Positions 29,109 to 37,542 of a stretch of DNA of 64,000 bases are shown in pieces. This stretch comes from Nonlabens antarcticus (GTDB lineage: Bacteria; Bacteroidota; Bacteroidia; Flavobacteriales; Flavobacteriaceae): positions 1-64,000 of the forward strand of contig NZ_JADFCO010000061.1 of NCBI RefSeq assembly GCF_015356755.1. Reading direction: 5' to 3'. Each line of letters opens with the position of its first letter. The first letter of the stretch is position 1. The translations under genes and the position numbers were made by a program. The notes under the pieces were generated by a model, which made no database searches, was not told where the DNA came from, and saw nothing but the letters and a program-made list of their open reading frames with translations.

Positions 29109-30368
29109 ATGATGAACGATCTTTTTGATAAAATTTATAAGGACAAGGGACCATTGGGAAAATGGGCTTCTGTAGCAGAAGGCTATTTTGTTTTTCCAAA
29201 ACTTGAAGGACCTATTTCTAATCGCATGCGTTTCAACGGGCGCGAGGTAATTACCTGGAGTGTCAATGACTACCTAGGACTTGCAAATCACCCTGAAGTG
29301 CGCAAAGTAGATTCAGAGGCTGCCGCTGAATATGGAAGTGCTTACCCAATGGGTGCGCGCATGATGAGTGGACACACAGACCTGCACGAACAGCTAGAGC
29401 GTGAACTTGCAGAATTTGTTCAGAAGGAAGCTGCATATTTGTTAAACTTCGGTTATCAAGGTTGTATGTCAACCGTAGATGCACTTGTGTCTAAGGATGA
29501 TGTAATTGTTTATGATGTAGATGCACATGCCTGTATTATTGATGGGGTAAGGCTTCATCAAGGAAAGCGCTTTACTTATGTACATAACGATCTTGCAAGT
29601 ATTGAAAAAAACCTACAACGAGCGACGAAACTTGCCGAAGAAACAGGCGGCGGAATTCTAGTGATTTCTGAAGGAGTTTTCGGAATGCGAGGAGAACAGG
29701 GTAAATTGAAGGAAATAGTAGCTCTGAAGGAGAAGTATAAATTCAGACTTTTTGTTGACGATGCTCATGGTTTTGGAACCTTGGGGAAAACAGGAGCAGG
29801 TGCAGGCGAGGAGCAAGGCATCCAGGATGGGATTGACGTATATTTTGCAACCTTTGCAAAATCCCTAGCAAGTACAGGAGCGTTCATTGCTGCTGATAAA
29901 GAGATCATGGATTACCTTAAATATAACCTGCGTTCGCAGATGTTTGCAAAATCTTTGCAAATGCAGTTGGTTATAGGAGCTTTGAAACGTCTGGATATGT
30001 TGCGCACTATGCCAGAGTTAAAAGAAAAGCTTTGGGAAAATGTAAATGCTCTACAATCAGGCTTGAAAAATCGCGGTTTTGATATAGGAACAACACAAAG
30101 CTGTGTAACCCCAGTGTATTTGAAAGGAAGTATTCCAGAAGCTATGGCACTGGTTAAAGATCTTCGTGAGAATCATGGTATTTTCTGTTCTATCGTCGTG
30201 TATCCAGTAATTCCTAAAGGTCTTATTTTATTGAGATTGATTCCTACAGCTACTCATACCATAGAAGATATAGAGATCACACTAGATGCGTTTGATGCCA
30301 TCAGAGAGCGTCTTGATTCTGGTGTCTATAAAAGATTAAGTGCCGGCGTTGCTGAGGCTTTCGCATAA
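29109..30368 (+). CDS. Alpha-oxoamine synthase, candidate cysteate/serine acyltransferase for sphingo- or sulfonolipids
   Basis: A PLP enzyme of about 419 residues in the alpha-oxoamine synthase family (serine palmitoyltransferase, KBL, BioF). Visible features are NDYLGLANHPEV, the substrate-binding SAYPMGARMMSGH, VDDAHGFGTLGKTGAG and the PLP lysine in FATFAKSLAST. These enzymes condense an amino acid with an acyl-CoA or acyl-ACP. In Flavobacterium johnsoniae a homologue uses cysteate to build capnine, the base of sulfonolipids linked to gliding. The cysteine-synthase-like gene just upstream supports the cysteate version; serine (sphingolipid) is the alternative. Start at 29109 or 29112; an in-frame GTG at 29070 lies upstream of the candidate promoter element. 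Confidence 0.8.
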   Translation: MMNDLFDKIYKDKGPLGKWASVAEGYFVFPKLEGPISNRMRFNGREVITWSVNDYLGLANHPEVRKVDSEAAAEYGSAYPMGARMMSGHTDLHEQLERELAEFVQKEAAYLLNFGYQGCMSTVDALVSKDDVIVYDVDAHACIIDGVRLHQGKRFTYVHNDLASIEKNLQRATKLAEETGGGILVISEGVFGMRGEQGKLKEIVALKEKYKFRLFVDDAHGFGTLGKTGAGAGEEQGIQDGIDVYFATFAKSLASTGAFIAADKEIMDYLKYNLRSQMFAKSLQMQLVIGALKRLDMLRTMPELKEKLWENVNALQSGLKNRGFDIGTTQSCVTPVYLKGSIPEAMALVKDLRENHGIFCSIVVYPVIPKGLILLRLIPTATHTIEDIEITLDAFDAIRERLDSGVYKRLSAGVAEAFA

Positions 30369-30383
30369 ATACTTTGAATATTT

Positions 30384-30399
30384 CGCTTTCGCGAAATCT
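30384..30399. repeat. Partial copy of the 16-bp palindrome, copy 8
   Basis: CGCTTTCGCGAAATCT: the first 13 bases are intact and the right arm has decayed. It lies between the alpha-oxoamine synthase stop and the following terminator. Confidence 0.75.
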
Positions 30400-30408
30400 A
30401 GATAAAAT

Positions 30409-30437
30409 AAAAAGTCCCGCGAGAAGCAGGACTTTTT
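30409..30437. terminator. Hairpin terminator between convergent genes
   Basis: The arms AAAAGTCC and GGACTTTT flank an 11-nt loop, with a T run after the right arm. Confidence 0.75.
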
Positions 30438-31021
30438 TATTTGGATGTATTTATAGAATCTGCTTGCTTATATAGTGTTGCACGCTGTAATATGGACATG
30501 GGATAATTTTTGACGATCGCACTTTCTGCATTTCCTGTAGTAGACGTATCCATAACTCTGGCCATTGCGATCATAAACTCCATCCTGTCATCATAGAATA
30601 TTTCAGTGCTGTGCAGTAAGTTACCCATCACCTCATAGGTGCTGTAAAGTGTCTGATCTGCATAAGCGCTTTCTAGTACAATACCATTGTTTTCATCAAC
30701 AAGAAATAAATTGGGATCATGAGTGCGCTCCAGATTGTAGTTTCTAGGATCACGTTCTTCTCCATAGTAAATGACATAATTAAAATGATCTGTGTTGGCG
30801 GTACTGGAAAGATGAAATTCCATTGGAAGCTTTTGAGTTCCTTTACTAGTGGTGATTTTGAGATCGCCTTTGTAAACCCCTAGAAAATCTTCAGGAAAAA
30901 CTTTTTCTTTAACTTCATCTAGCTTGGTTTGTGTAAACTCCTCAGATTTTTTATCAGGATTGCAACTGGTGATGGAAACTACCAAGGTAAAAATGAGAAC
31001 TGTTTTAATAATGTTATTCAT
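30437..31021 (-). CDS. Lipoprotein of unknown function
   Basis: A 194-residue lipoprotein with the lipobox SITSC after a hydrophobic signal. The mature part has a beta-rich core (LGVYKGDLKITTSKGTQ, then EFHLSSTANTDHF) and an MEFMIAMARVMD helix. No enzyme motif is visible. Its 3' end touches the terminator shared with the alpha-oxoamine synthase gene. Confidence 0.65.
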   Translation of the reverse strand: MNNIIKTVLIFTLVVSITSCNPDKKSEEFTQTKLDEVKEKVFPEDFLGVYKGDLKITTSKGTQKLPMEFHLSSTANTDHFNYVIYYGEERDPRNYNLERTHDPNLFLVDENNGIVLESAYADQTLYSTYEVMGNLLHSTEIFYDDRMEFMIAMARVMDTSTTGNAESAIVKNYPMSILQRATLYKQADSINTSK

Positions 31022-31460
31022 AAATTAGGATTAGTAAACTTCAAATTTAAACCGATTTCCAATCAATCAAGGTTTCTTAAACGAGGAAATCCCGAGAGTC
31101 CTAAGACGTCTCGAGATTTCCCACTAACCAACCAAAAAACTAATGAAAGTAATTTATTTCTCAAGTAAACAACCTTTCAATAAGTAGATTACAAATGGTA
31201 TGCCATACTAGTATTTAAATGATTCAGAATTAATGGTGGCTTATGAAAAATCCAAAACTATACTCAAAGCTAGAAATCAAGCGCAATATTTATAATCCAG
31301 ACCTAACAGTCTATATTTTTTAAGGTTTAGAATCGCAGCAATTTTATGAATACCCCCAGTATTTTGAGGTCTCCATTATTTTCTTCAAAAAAGAATTTTA
31401 TCCTATTTCATAGAGCACAGCGTTCCTTATTCAGTGAGTCTGACGATAATGATATTGTAT
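31022..31460. other. Non-coding spacer of 439 bp with one hairpin
   Basis: Both flanking genes read leftward, so this spacer holds the upstream region of the lipoprotein and the downstream region of corA. A 13-bp inverted repeat with one mismatch (GGAAATCCCGAGA against TCTCGAGATTTCC, 31085-31121) is the only structure seen. I find no convincing gene. Confidence 0.5.
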
Positions 31461-32531
31461 TTAAAGCCACTTTTTCCATTTAAAGTATCCCAATAATACT
31501 ACGAAAATAAGTCCGCTGAATATCCAGAAGTACATATAACCATCTTCCCAATGCAGCTCTGGAATATTATCAAAGTTCATCCCGTAAACACCCGCAATAA
31601 AGGTCAACGGTATAAATATGGAAGACATAATGGTCAGCACTTGCATGATTTGATTCATCTTGTGACTCACGCTAGAAAGGTACATGTCCCTGAGGCCTCC
31701 ATTGATTTCTCGGTAGGACTCCACCGTTTCTGTAATCTGAATGCAATGATCATAAGCATCTTGAAAATAACTTTTGATCTGGGGTTCAATAAATTTAGAA
31801 TCTTCTTTCAATAATCGGCTGATGGATTCCCGCAATGGAAAAATGGCGCGTCGCAACGTTAGCAACATCCGTTTGTTTTTTTGTACACGTTCCAGTGAGG
31901 ATTTTGTAGGCTCGTCAAAAATCTCGTCTTCCAGTTCGTCTAGATATTCACCGATCTGCTCGACAGCAATAAAATAATGATCTATAATACTATCGATTAA
32001 GGCATAAAACAAATAGTCATTATTACTATATCTAATACGTCCTCTAGATTGTTCAATACGTTCCCGTATATTTTCAAATACGTCACCCGTTTTCTCTTGG
32101 AAAGTAATCACCGCATCTTTAGTCAAAAGAATACTTACTTGTTCCTGATTGATATCGTTTTCTACAGGATCGTAACTAATCATTTTGATGCACTGATAAA
32201 TGCACTCCTCATAGAACTCGGTTTTGGGACGTTGTGTAGTATTTGCAATGTCTTCTAACAATAAGTGATGTAAGTGAAATTTACTTCCCACTTTCTCTAA
32301 CAAATCAATTTCGTGAACGCCATCGACGTTAAACCAGTTCACATGATCATCTTCCAGACGTTCTAAAAATATTCCCTCAAGTTTGGTATATTCTTTCGCA
32401 TCATAGAGAATCGTTTCGGTATGCACCTTTTCAGTACGATCTTCCCCTACATATGAAATAGTTCCCGGTGGTTGAAATACACTATTGCGGGATTTAGGAG
32501 TGGCTCGACGACGCAATCTAGGTTTCTTCAT
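31461..32531 (-). CDS. corA: CorA-family magnesium/cobalt transporter
   Basis: A 356-residue CorA channel. The large N-terminal cytosolic domain ends in a long stalk helix. Two C-terminal membrane segments follow, with the signature YGMNFDNIPEL between them and a basic KWKKWL tail inside. CorA pentamers admit Mg2+ and also Co2+ or Ni2+. It is 18 bp downstream of uvrA on the same strand and may be read with it. Confidence 0.92.
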   Translation of the reverse strand: MKKPRLRRRATPKSRNSVFQPPGTISYVGEDRTEKVHTETILYDAKEYTKLEGIFLERLEDDHVNWFNVDGVHEIDLLEKVGSKFHLHHLLLEDIANTTQRPKTEFYEECIYQCIKMISYDPVENDINQEQVSILLTKDAVITFQEKTGDVFENIRERIEQSRGRIRYSNNDYLFYALIDSIIDHYFIAVEQIGEYLDELEDEIFDEPTKSSLERVQKNKRMLLTLRRAIFPLRESISRLLKEDSKFIEPQIKSYFQDAYDHCIQITETVESYREINGGLRDMYLSSVSHKMNQIMQVLTIMSSIFIPLTFIAGVYGMNFDNIPELHWEDGYMYFWIFSGLIFVVLLGYFKWKKWL

Positions 32532-32548
32532 GGGTAGATTTAAAACTT

Positions 32549-35353
32549 CTAATGTAGTTTTTCTGCAATAAATGGGGCGGTGTAGCTAGCTTTTACTTTT
32601 GCTACTTCCTCTGGCGTTCCAGATGCAACTAGATATCCACCCTCCGCACCGCCTTCAGGACCTAAATCGATGACATAATCAGCACACTTGATGAGATCCA
32701 TGTTGTGTTCAATGACGATAACACTATGACCTTTTTCAATAAGTGCATTGAAACTGTCTAGCAACTTATTGATGTCGTGAAAATGTAAACCAGTGGTAGG
32801 TTCATCAAATATAAATAGCGTTTTGTCTGTCGTGGTTCCTTTAACTAAAAAGCTAGCCAGTTTAATTCTTTGTGCTTCACCACCAGATAGGGTTGAACTG
32901 CTTTGTCCTAATGTTACATACCCTAGACCTACATCCTGTAAGGGTTTAATTTTTCTGGTGATTTTTTCTTGGCTGTTGGCATCAAAATATGCCATGGCAT
33001 CGTTGATCGTTAAATTTAGAATGTCATCAATATTCTTCCCGTCAAACTGGACTTCCAATATTTCTTTTTTAAATCTTTTTCCGTTACATGTCTCACAAAC
33101 CAAAGTAACATCAGCCATAAATTGCATTTCGATAGTTACCTCGCCATCTCCTTTACAAGTTTCACAACGACCACCATCCACATTGAAAGAAAAGTGTTTC
33201 GGTTGGTAGTTTCTTATTTTGGACAATTTCTGACTGGCAAATAAACTCCGTATATCATCGTAAGCTTTAATGTAGGTAATTGGGTTTGACCTAGAACTGC
33301 GCCCTATCGGATTCTGGTCGATAAATTCTACGGTTTTCACATTCTCAAACTTGCCTTTAATGTCTGTGTATTGTCCAGGCTTTGCACCATATCCTCCTAG
33401 TTTTTTAAGCATCGCTGGATATAGGATCTGTTTTACGAGCGTTGATTTTCCACTACCAGAAACCCCTGTAATCATGGTCAAAACTCCCAATGGAAAAGTG
33501 ACATCAATGTTCTTCAAGTTGTTCTGTCTAGCGCCTATGATGTCAACGTGATATTTGTAGGATCTTCGCTTTCGCGGAAGCGGAATTTCCATCGTACCAT
33601 TTAAATATTGAGCAGTTAAACTGGTTGATTTCAATATTTCTGCAAGTGTTCCCGCTGCTACGACCTCACCACCGTGAGTTCCAGCCTCAGGACCTATATC
33701 AATAATTCGATCTGCAGACTGCATGATTTCCTCATCGTGCTCCACAATAATTACCGTATTCCCTAAATCACGCAGGTTTTTAAGGACTTTTATCAATCGC
33801 TTCGTATCCCGCGGGTGCAGTCCTATACTAGGTTCGTCAAGAATGTACATACTTCCCACAAGGCTGCTTCCCAATGATGTCGCTAGGTTGATACGTTGTG
33901 ATTCTCCTCCAGAAAGCGAGTTTGATTTACGATTTAAGGTTAAATAATCAAGTCCGACATCAGACAAAAATTCCAAACGGCTGTTGATTTCTTTCATTAA
34001 TCGTTTTGCAATGGTCTTTTGATTTTCATCTAGTTCCATCTCTTGGAAAAACACCTTAAGATTTTTGATAGGCATTTCTACTAGATCTGTGATGGTGACA
34101 TCGTTGATTTTCACGTAATTCACTTCAGGTCTCAAGCGCTTTCCTTTACATAGAGTACATCGTGTTTTTCCACGATAACGAGAAAGCATGACGCGGTTTT
34201 GAATTTTATAGGCTTTGGATTCCAGTTCTGCAAAAAAACCATCAAGTCCTGTAAAGAATTTGTTACCATCCCAAACCAGGTTTTTTTGTTTTTCATTCAA
34301 CTCAAACCAGGGCTTGTGAATGGGGAAATCAAACTTATCTGCATTTTTAATGAGTTGATCTTTATAGTAACTCATATTCTCACCTCTCCAAGGAAATACC
34401 GCGCTATCATAAACCGATAGGGCAGTGTTAGGAACCACAAGATCTGCATCAATCCCAATTACGTCGCCATAACCCTCACATTTGGGACAGGCACCATAAG
34501 GATTGTTGAAACTAAACAGGTTGGGGTTTGGTTCTAAAAACTCCATTCCATCAAGTTCGAATTTATTGGTAAACTCTCTCGAGAAAGAATTGTCCAACGC
34601 CTCAATGTAAGCCACTCCTTTACCTTCAAAAAATGCGGTATCTACAGCATCAGCAAGCCGGTTGTAGAAATCTTCATCGTCACGCTTTATAATCCTATCA
34701 ATAACGATGAAAACCTTGTCCTTACTGGAAAAGCTAATTTCATTCTCATCAATTCGAACGACATCGCCGTTAACTTGAATACGGGTGAAACCTTGTTGTA
34801 ACAATACTGCTAGTTGCTGTGGAATGTCTCTTTTACCTTTGACAATTAATCGTGTAGTCAAGAGCATTTTAGTGCCATCTTCCTGTTGTTTGACGTAGTT
34901 CATCACATCAGTAACAGTATCTTTTTTGACTTCGTTTCCAGATATGGGAGAATATGTGCGGCCTATACGGGCAAACAGCAATTTCAGATAATCATAGATC
35001 TCTGTCGTTGTTCCCACAGTACTTCTTGGGTTCGTAGAATTTACCTTTTGCTCAATCGCAATGGCAGGAGCGATACCTTTAATGTATTCTACTTTGGGTT
35101 TATTTAAACGACCTAGAAACTGTCGTGCATAAGAAGAAAGACTCTCTACATAACGCCGCTGACCTTCTGCATAGAGCGTGTCAAAAGCAAGAGATGACTT
35201 CCCGCTACCAGAAAGACCTGTAATCACGACCATTTCATTCCTGGGAATGACCGCGTTTAATTTTTTAAGGTTATGTAATTCAGCGCCCTTAACAAGAATG
35301 TTCTTTTTAGGACTAAGGGAATCTATATTATCGAAGATCATTTTCTCTGGCAT
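32549..35353 (-). CDS. uvrA: Excinuclease ABC subunit A
   Basis: A 934-residue nucleotide-excision-repair ATPase that scans DNA for damage and loads UvrB. Two ABC modules are visible: Walker A GLSGSGKSS and GVSGSGKST, signatures LSGGESQRI and LSGGEAQRI. Zinc-binding cysteine groups occur as CPKCEGYG with CTLCKGKRL, and CETCKGDG with CETCNGKRF. Length is normal for the family. A variant of the palindrome (copy 9) lies in the coding sequence and reads PRKRR, a third reading frame. An ATG 12 bp downstream (35341) is an alternative start. Confidence 0.95.
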   Translation of the reverse strand: MPEKMIFDNIDSLSPKKNILVKGAELHNLKKLNAVIPRNEMVVITGLSGSGKSSLAFDTLYAEGQRRYVESLSSYARQFLGRLNKPKVEYIKGIAPAIAIEQKVNSTNPRSTVGTTTEIYDYLKLLFARIGRTYSPISGNEVKKDTVTDVMNYVKQQEDGTKMLLTTRLIVKGKRDIPQQLAVLLQQGFTRIQVNGDVVRIDENEISFSSKDKVFIVIDRIIKRDDEDFYNRLADAVDTAFFEGKGVAYIEALDNSFSREFTNKFELDGMEFLEPNPNLFSFNNPYGACPKCEGYGDVIGIDADLVVPNTALSVYDSAVFPWRGENMSYYKDQLIKNADKFDFPIHKPWFELNEKQKNLVWDGNKFFTGLDGFFAELESKAYKIQNRVMLSRYRGKTRCTLCKGKRLRPEVNYVKINDVTITDLVEMPIKNLKVFFQEMELDENQKTIAKRLMKEINSRLEFLSDVGLDYLTLNRKSNSLSGGESQRINLATSLGSSLVGSMYILDEPSIGLHPRDTKRLIKVLKNLRDLGNTVIIVEHDEEIMQSADRIIDIGPEAGTHGGEVVAAGTLAEILKSTSLTAQYLNGTMEIPLPRKRRSYKYHVDIIGARQNNLKNIDVTFPLGVLTMITGVSGSGKSTLVKQILYPAMLKKLGGYGAKPGQYTDIKGKFENVKTVEFIDQNPIGRSSRSNPITYIKAYDDIRSLFASQKLSKIRNYQPKHFSFNVDGGRCETCKGDGEVTIEMQFMADVTLVCETCNGKRFKKEILEVQFDGKNIDDILNLTINDAMAYFDANSQEKITRKIKPLQDVGLGYVTLGQSSSTLSGGEAQRIKLASFLVKGTTTDKTLFIFDEPTTGLHFHDINKLLDSFNALIEKGHSVIVIEHNMDLIKCADYVIDLGPEGGAEGGYLVASGTPEEVAKVKASYTAPFIAEKLH
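33567..33582. repeat. 16-bp palindrome variant, copy 9 (15 of 16)
   Basis: CGCTTTCGCGGAAGCG inside uvrA; one base differs from the consensus. Confidence 0.85.
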
Positions 35354-35555
35354 AAGTACAAAGATAACAAGCGGTTCAACGAATTATGACGAGCAAGAAT
35401 CATTAATATGTTAAATTGTAAAGAGTTGTTTTGCTAGTTTGGAACAAATGTTGTTATCTTTAACCCGTTAACAAAATATTAATCTACCGCGTATACTATA
35501 ACACTACTCTAAAAAATCGATCCTGCTAACTAGTTGGGTTATTAGATGTTACAGT

Positions 35556-36140
35556 ATGAATGATATAAACGCAAATGACGCTGTACTTGTAAGTGAGTAC
35601 ATGCAAGGTCGGGAATACGCACTGGAAATCCTGATCAATCGCCACAAGCAAAGAATTCACGGCTTTATCTTTTCTAAAGTTTTAGATAGAGATATAACAG
35701 AAGACATTTTTCAGGATACCTTTATTAAGGTGATCCGCACGCTCAAACGCGGTAAATATAACGAGGAAGGAAAATTTCTGCCATGGGTGATGCGCATATC
35801 GCACAACCTGGTTATAGATCATTTCCGTCGTAATAAACGAATGCCTAAGTTCCAATCTCGTAATGATTTTGATATTTTTGACGTGATCAGCGATGGTCAA
35901 GATAGTATTGAGTCTGAAATGATTGAAAGTCAAGTTCATGAAGATGTGCGAAGACTGGTAGAGGAACTTCCTGATGACCAGAAAGAAGTGCTTCTGATGC
36001 GCATTTATAAAGAGATGTCGTTTAAAGAAATAGCAGAGATTACTGACGTTAGTATCAATACGGCGTTAGGTAGAATGCGTTACGCTTTAATCAACCTGAG
36101 AAAGGTAATTGACAAACACAACATCGTTCTAACAAAATAA
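35556..36140 (+). CDS. RNA polymerase sigma-70 family (ECF-type) sigma factor
   Basis: A 194-residue sigma factor with region 2 (GRDITEDIFQDTFIKV is the core-binding and -10 recognition part; LPWVMRISHNLVIDHFR) and region 4 (LPDDQKEVLLMRIYKEMSFKEIAEITDVSINTALGRM as helix-turn-helix, described here in pieces). No anti-sigma gene follows; instead a 49-residue small protein is encoded downstream. Target promoters unknown. Confidence 0.88.
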   Translation: MNDINANDAVLVSEYMQGREYALEILINRHKQRIHGFIFSKVLDRDITEDIFQDTFIKVIRTLKRGKYNEEGKFLPWVMRISHNLVIDHFRRNKRMPKFQSRNDFDIFDVISDGQDSIESEMIESQVHEDVRRLVEELPDDQKEVLLMRIYKEMSFKEIAEITDVSINTALGRMRYALINLRKVIDKHNIVLTK

Positions 36141-36201
36141 TTTGAGTTGTAAATAATATTGTCAATTTAGGTGCGTTTAGTAGTTATAAATAAACTTCAA
36201 C

Positions 36202-36351
36202 ATGCCAAAACTTTACAATCAATTTTCATCTTCAGAACGAGTGAATCATTTAGGTCCCAAACCCGAAACCATTAATAGGATTTTAGCCTATTCCAAAGCA
36301 TTGAGTGTCCATCGTGTGGGCAATATGACCATCGAGACACTTAACAATTAG
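36202..36351 (+). CDS. 49-residue small protein downstream of the sigma factor
   Basis: A 49-codon frame from ATG 36202 to TAG 36349-36351, beginning MPKLYNQFSSSERVN. The middle GPKPETINRILAYSKALSV predicts a helix, and the end is MTIETLNN. It starts 61 bp after the sigma gene stop and is closed by a terminator. Similar short proteins seem to accompany this sigma factor in other Flavobacteriaceae (from memory, not checked). A role with the sigma factor is only a guess from position. Confidence 0.65.
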   Translation: MPKLYNQFSSSERVNHLGPKPETINRILAYSKALSVHRVGNMTIETLNN

Positions 36352-36371
36352 TATTTTGTTTTTTAGATTTT

Positions 36372-36405
36372 GAAAATCCGCTACTATTACTTAGAGCGGA
36401 TTTTC
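36372..36405. terminator. Hairpin terminator overlapping the nth 3' end
   Basis: An 11-bp stem, GAAAATCCGCT against AGCGGATTTTC, then a T run. It ends the sigma-factor transcript, and its right arm lies inside the last codons of the convergent nth gene. Confidence 0.8.
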
Positions 36406-37052
36406 TTTTTATAGTAATCGTCAAGTACTGTTTTTCTCCCTATGGTTTTAGTGATGATATCTTTTTCCATGTCCCAGGCTCGTGCTGGACTATACTGACG
36501 CCCATACCAGATAATTTGTAAATGAAGATCGTTCCACTTCTCCTCAGGGAATAAACGCTTTGCATCCTTTTCTGTTTGCACTACATTTTTACCATTAGTG
36601 AGGTTCCAGCGATACATCAATCGATGTATGTGAGTGTCCACGGGAAATGCAGGAATACCAAATGCTTGGGACATTACAACAGCCGCTGTTTTATGACCCA
36701 CAGCAGGAAGCTCTTCTAAAAATTCATAAGTTTGCGGCACTAGTCCATTGTGCTTATCAATTAGTATGTGACTAAGTCCGTGAATTCCTTTAGCTTTCAT
36801 GGGAGAAAGACCCACTGGCTTAATAATCTCTCTAATTTCCTCAACAGATAAATGAATCATGTCATATGGATTATCAGCTCTCTCAAAGAGTAATGGTGTG
36901 ATTTGATTCACTCTAACATCAGTGCTTTGGGCACTCATCAATACTGCTATCAATAAGGTGTAAGGATCCTGATGATCCAGTGGTACGGGAATCTCTGGAT
37001 ATAATCCTTCTAACGTATCCATCACAAAATTCACTTTTTCCTGCTTATTCAT
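36387..37052 (-). CDS. nth: Endonuclease III-type DNA glycosylase without the Fe-S cluster
   Basis: A 221-residue HhH-GPD glycosylase/AP lyase for oxidised pyrimidines. The helix-hairpin-helix and catalytic lysine are in LPAVGHKTAAVV (K121), and the catalytic aspartate is in FPVDTHIHR (D139). E. coli Nth ends in a four-cysteine [4Fe-4S] loop; here the same region reads YGRQYSPARAWDMEKDI, and the whole protein has no cysteine. Length is otherwise normal. It is divergent from bcp, with a short shared promoter region of 29 bp. Confidence 0.88.
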   Translation of the reverse strand: MNKQEKVNFVMDTLEGLYPEIPVPLDHQDPYTLLIAVLMSAQSTDVRVNQITPLLFERADNPYDMIHLSVEEIREIIKPVGLSPMKAKGIHGLSHILIDKHNGLVPQTYEFLEELPAVGHKTAAVVMSQAFGIPAFPVDTHIHRLMYRWNLTNGKNVVQTEKDAKRLFPEEKWNDLHLQIIWYGRQYSPARAWDMEKDIITKTIGRKTVLDDYYKKKIRSK

Positions 37053-37081
37053 TTTGTATCTTTATGTTTCAAAATTAATCT

Positions 37082-37531
37082 ATGACCACTCTCAAACCAG
37101 GCGATAAAGCTCCAGATTTTTCCATTCCTAATCAAGACGGTAACACTGTTTCCCTATCAGATTTTAAAGGTAAGAAGTTAGTTTTATTCTTCTACCCCAA
37201 AGCCAGTACTCCAGGATGCACTGCAGAGGCTTGCAGTCTAAGAGACAACGTAGAACGCTTTCGCGAAAGCGGATACGAAATACTTGGAGCGAGCGCAGAT
37301 AGTCCTAAGAGACAAACTAACTTTAAAAATAAATACGAACTTCCTTACGATTTACTTGCTGATGAAGATCATACGTTATTAAATGCTTATAAAGTCTGGG
37401 GACCTAAAAAGTTCATGGGGAAAGAATATGATGGCATTCATCGCACCACTTTTGTAATTGATAAAGAAGGAGTTATTCAAGAGGTAATTACTAAAGTAAA
37501 AACAAAGGAACACGCAGATCAGATTCTTTAA
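37082..37531 (+). CDS. bcp: Thioredoxin-dependent thiol peroxidase (Bcp/PrxQ)
   Basis: A 149-residue peroxiredoxin of the PrxQ group that reduces hydrogen peroxide and organic hydroperoxides with thioredoxin. The peroxidatic cysteine is in STPGCTAEAC, and the second cysteine five residues later is the usual resolving residue. Palindrome copy 10 lies in the following helix and reads RFRES, a different frame from most other copies. The stop lies directly beside the stop of the convergent gene. Confidence 0.92.
   Translation: MTTLKPGDKAPDFSIPNQDGNTVSLSDFKGKKLVLFFYPKASTPGCTAEACSLRDNVERFRESGYEILGASADSPKRQTNFKNKYELPYDLLADEDHTLLNAYKVWGPKKFMGKEYDGIHRTTFVIDKEGVIQEVITKVKTKEHADQIL
37256..37271. repeat. 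CGCTTTCGCGAAAGCG palindrome, copy 10
   Basis: Perfect copy inside bcp, reading RFRES. Confidence 0.95.
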
Positions 37532-37542
37532 TTAAGAATCTG
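37520..37542. terminator. Candidate bidirectional hairpin across two stop codons
   Basis: The arms CAGATTCTT and AAGAATCTG with a 5-nt loop cover the stops of both convergent genes. The stem is AT-rich, so termination strength is uncertain. Confidence 0.5.
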
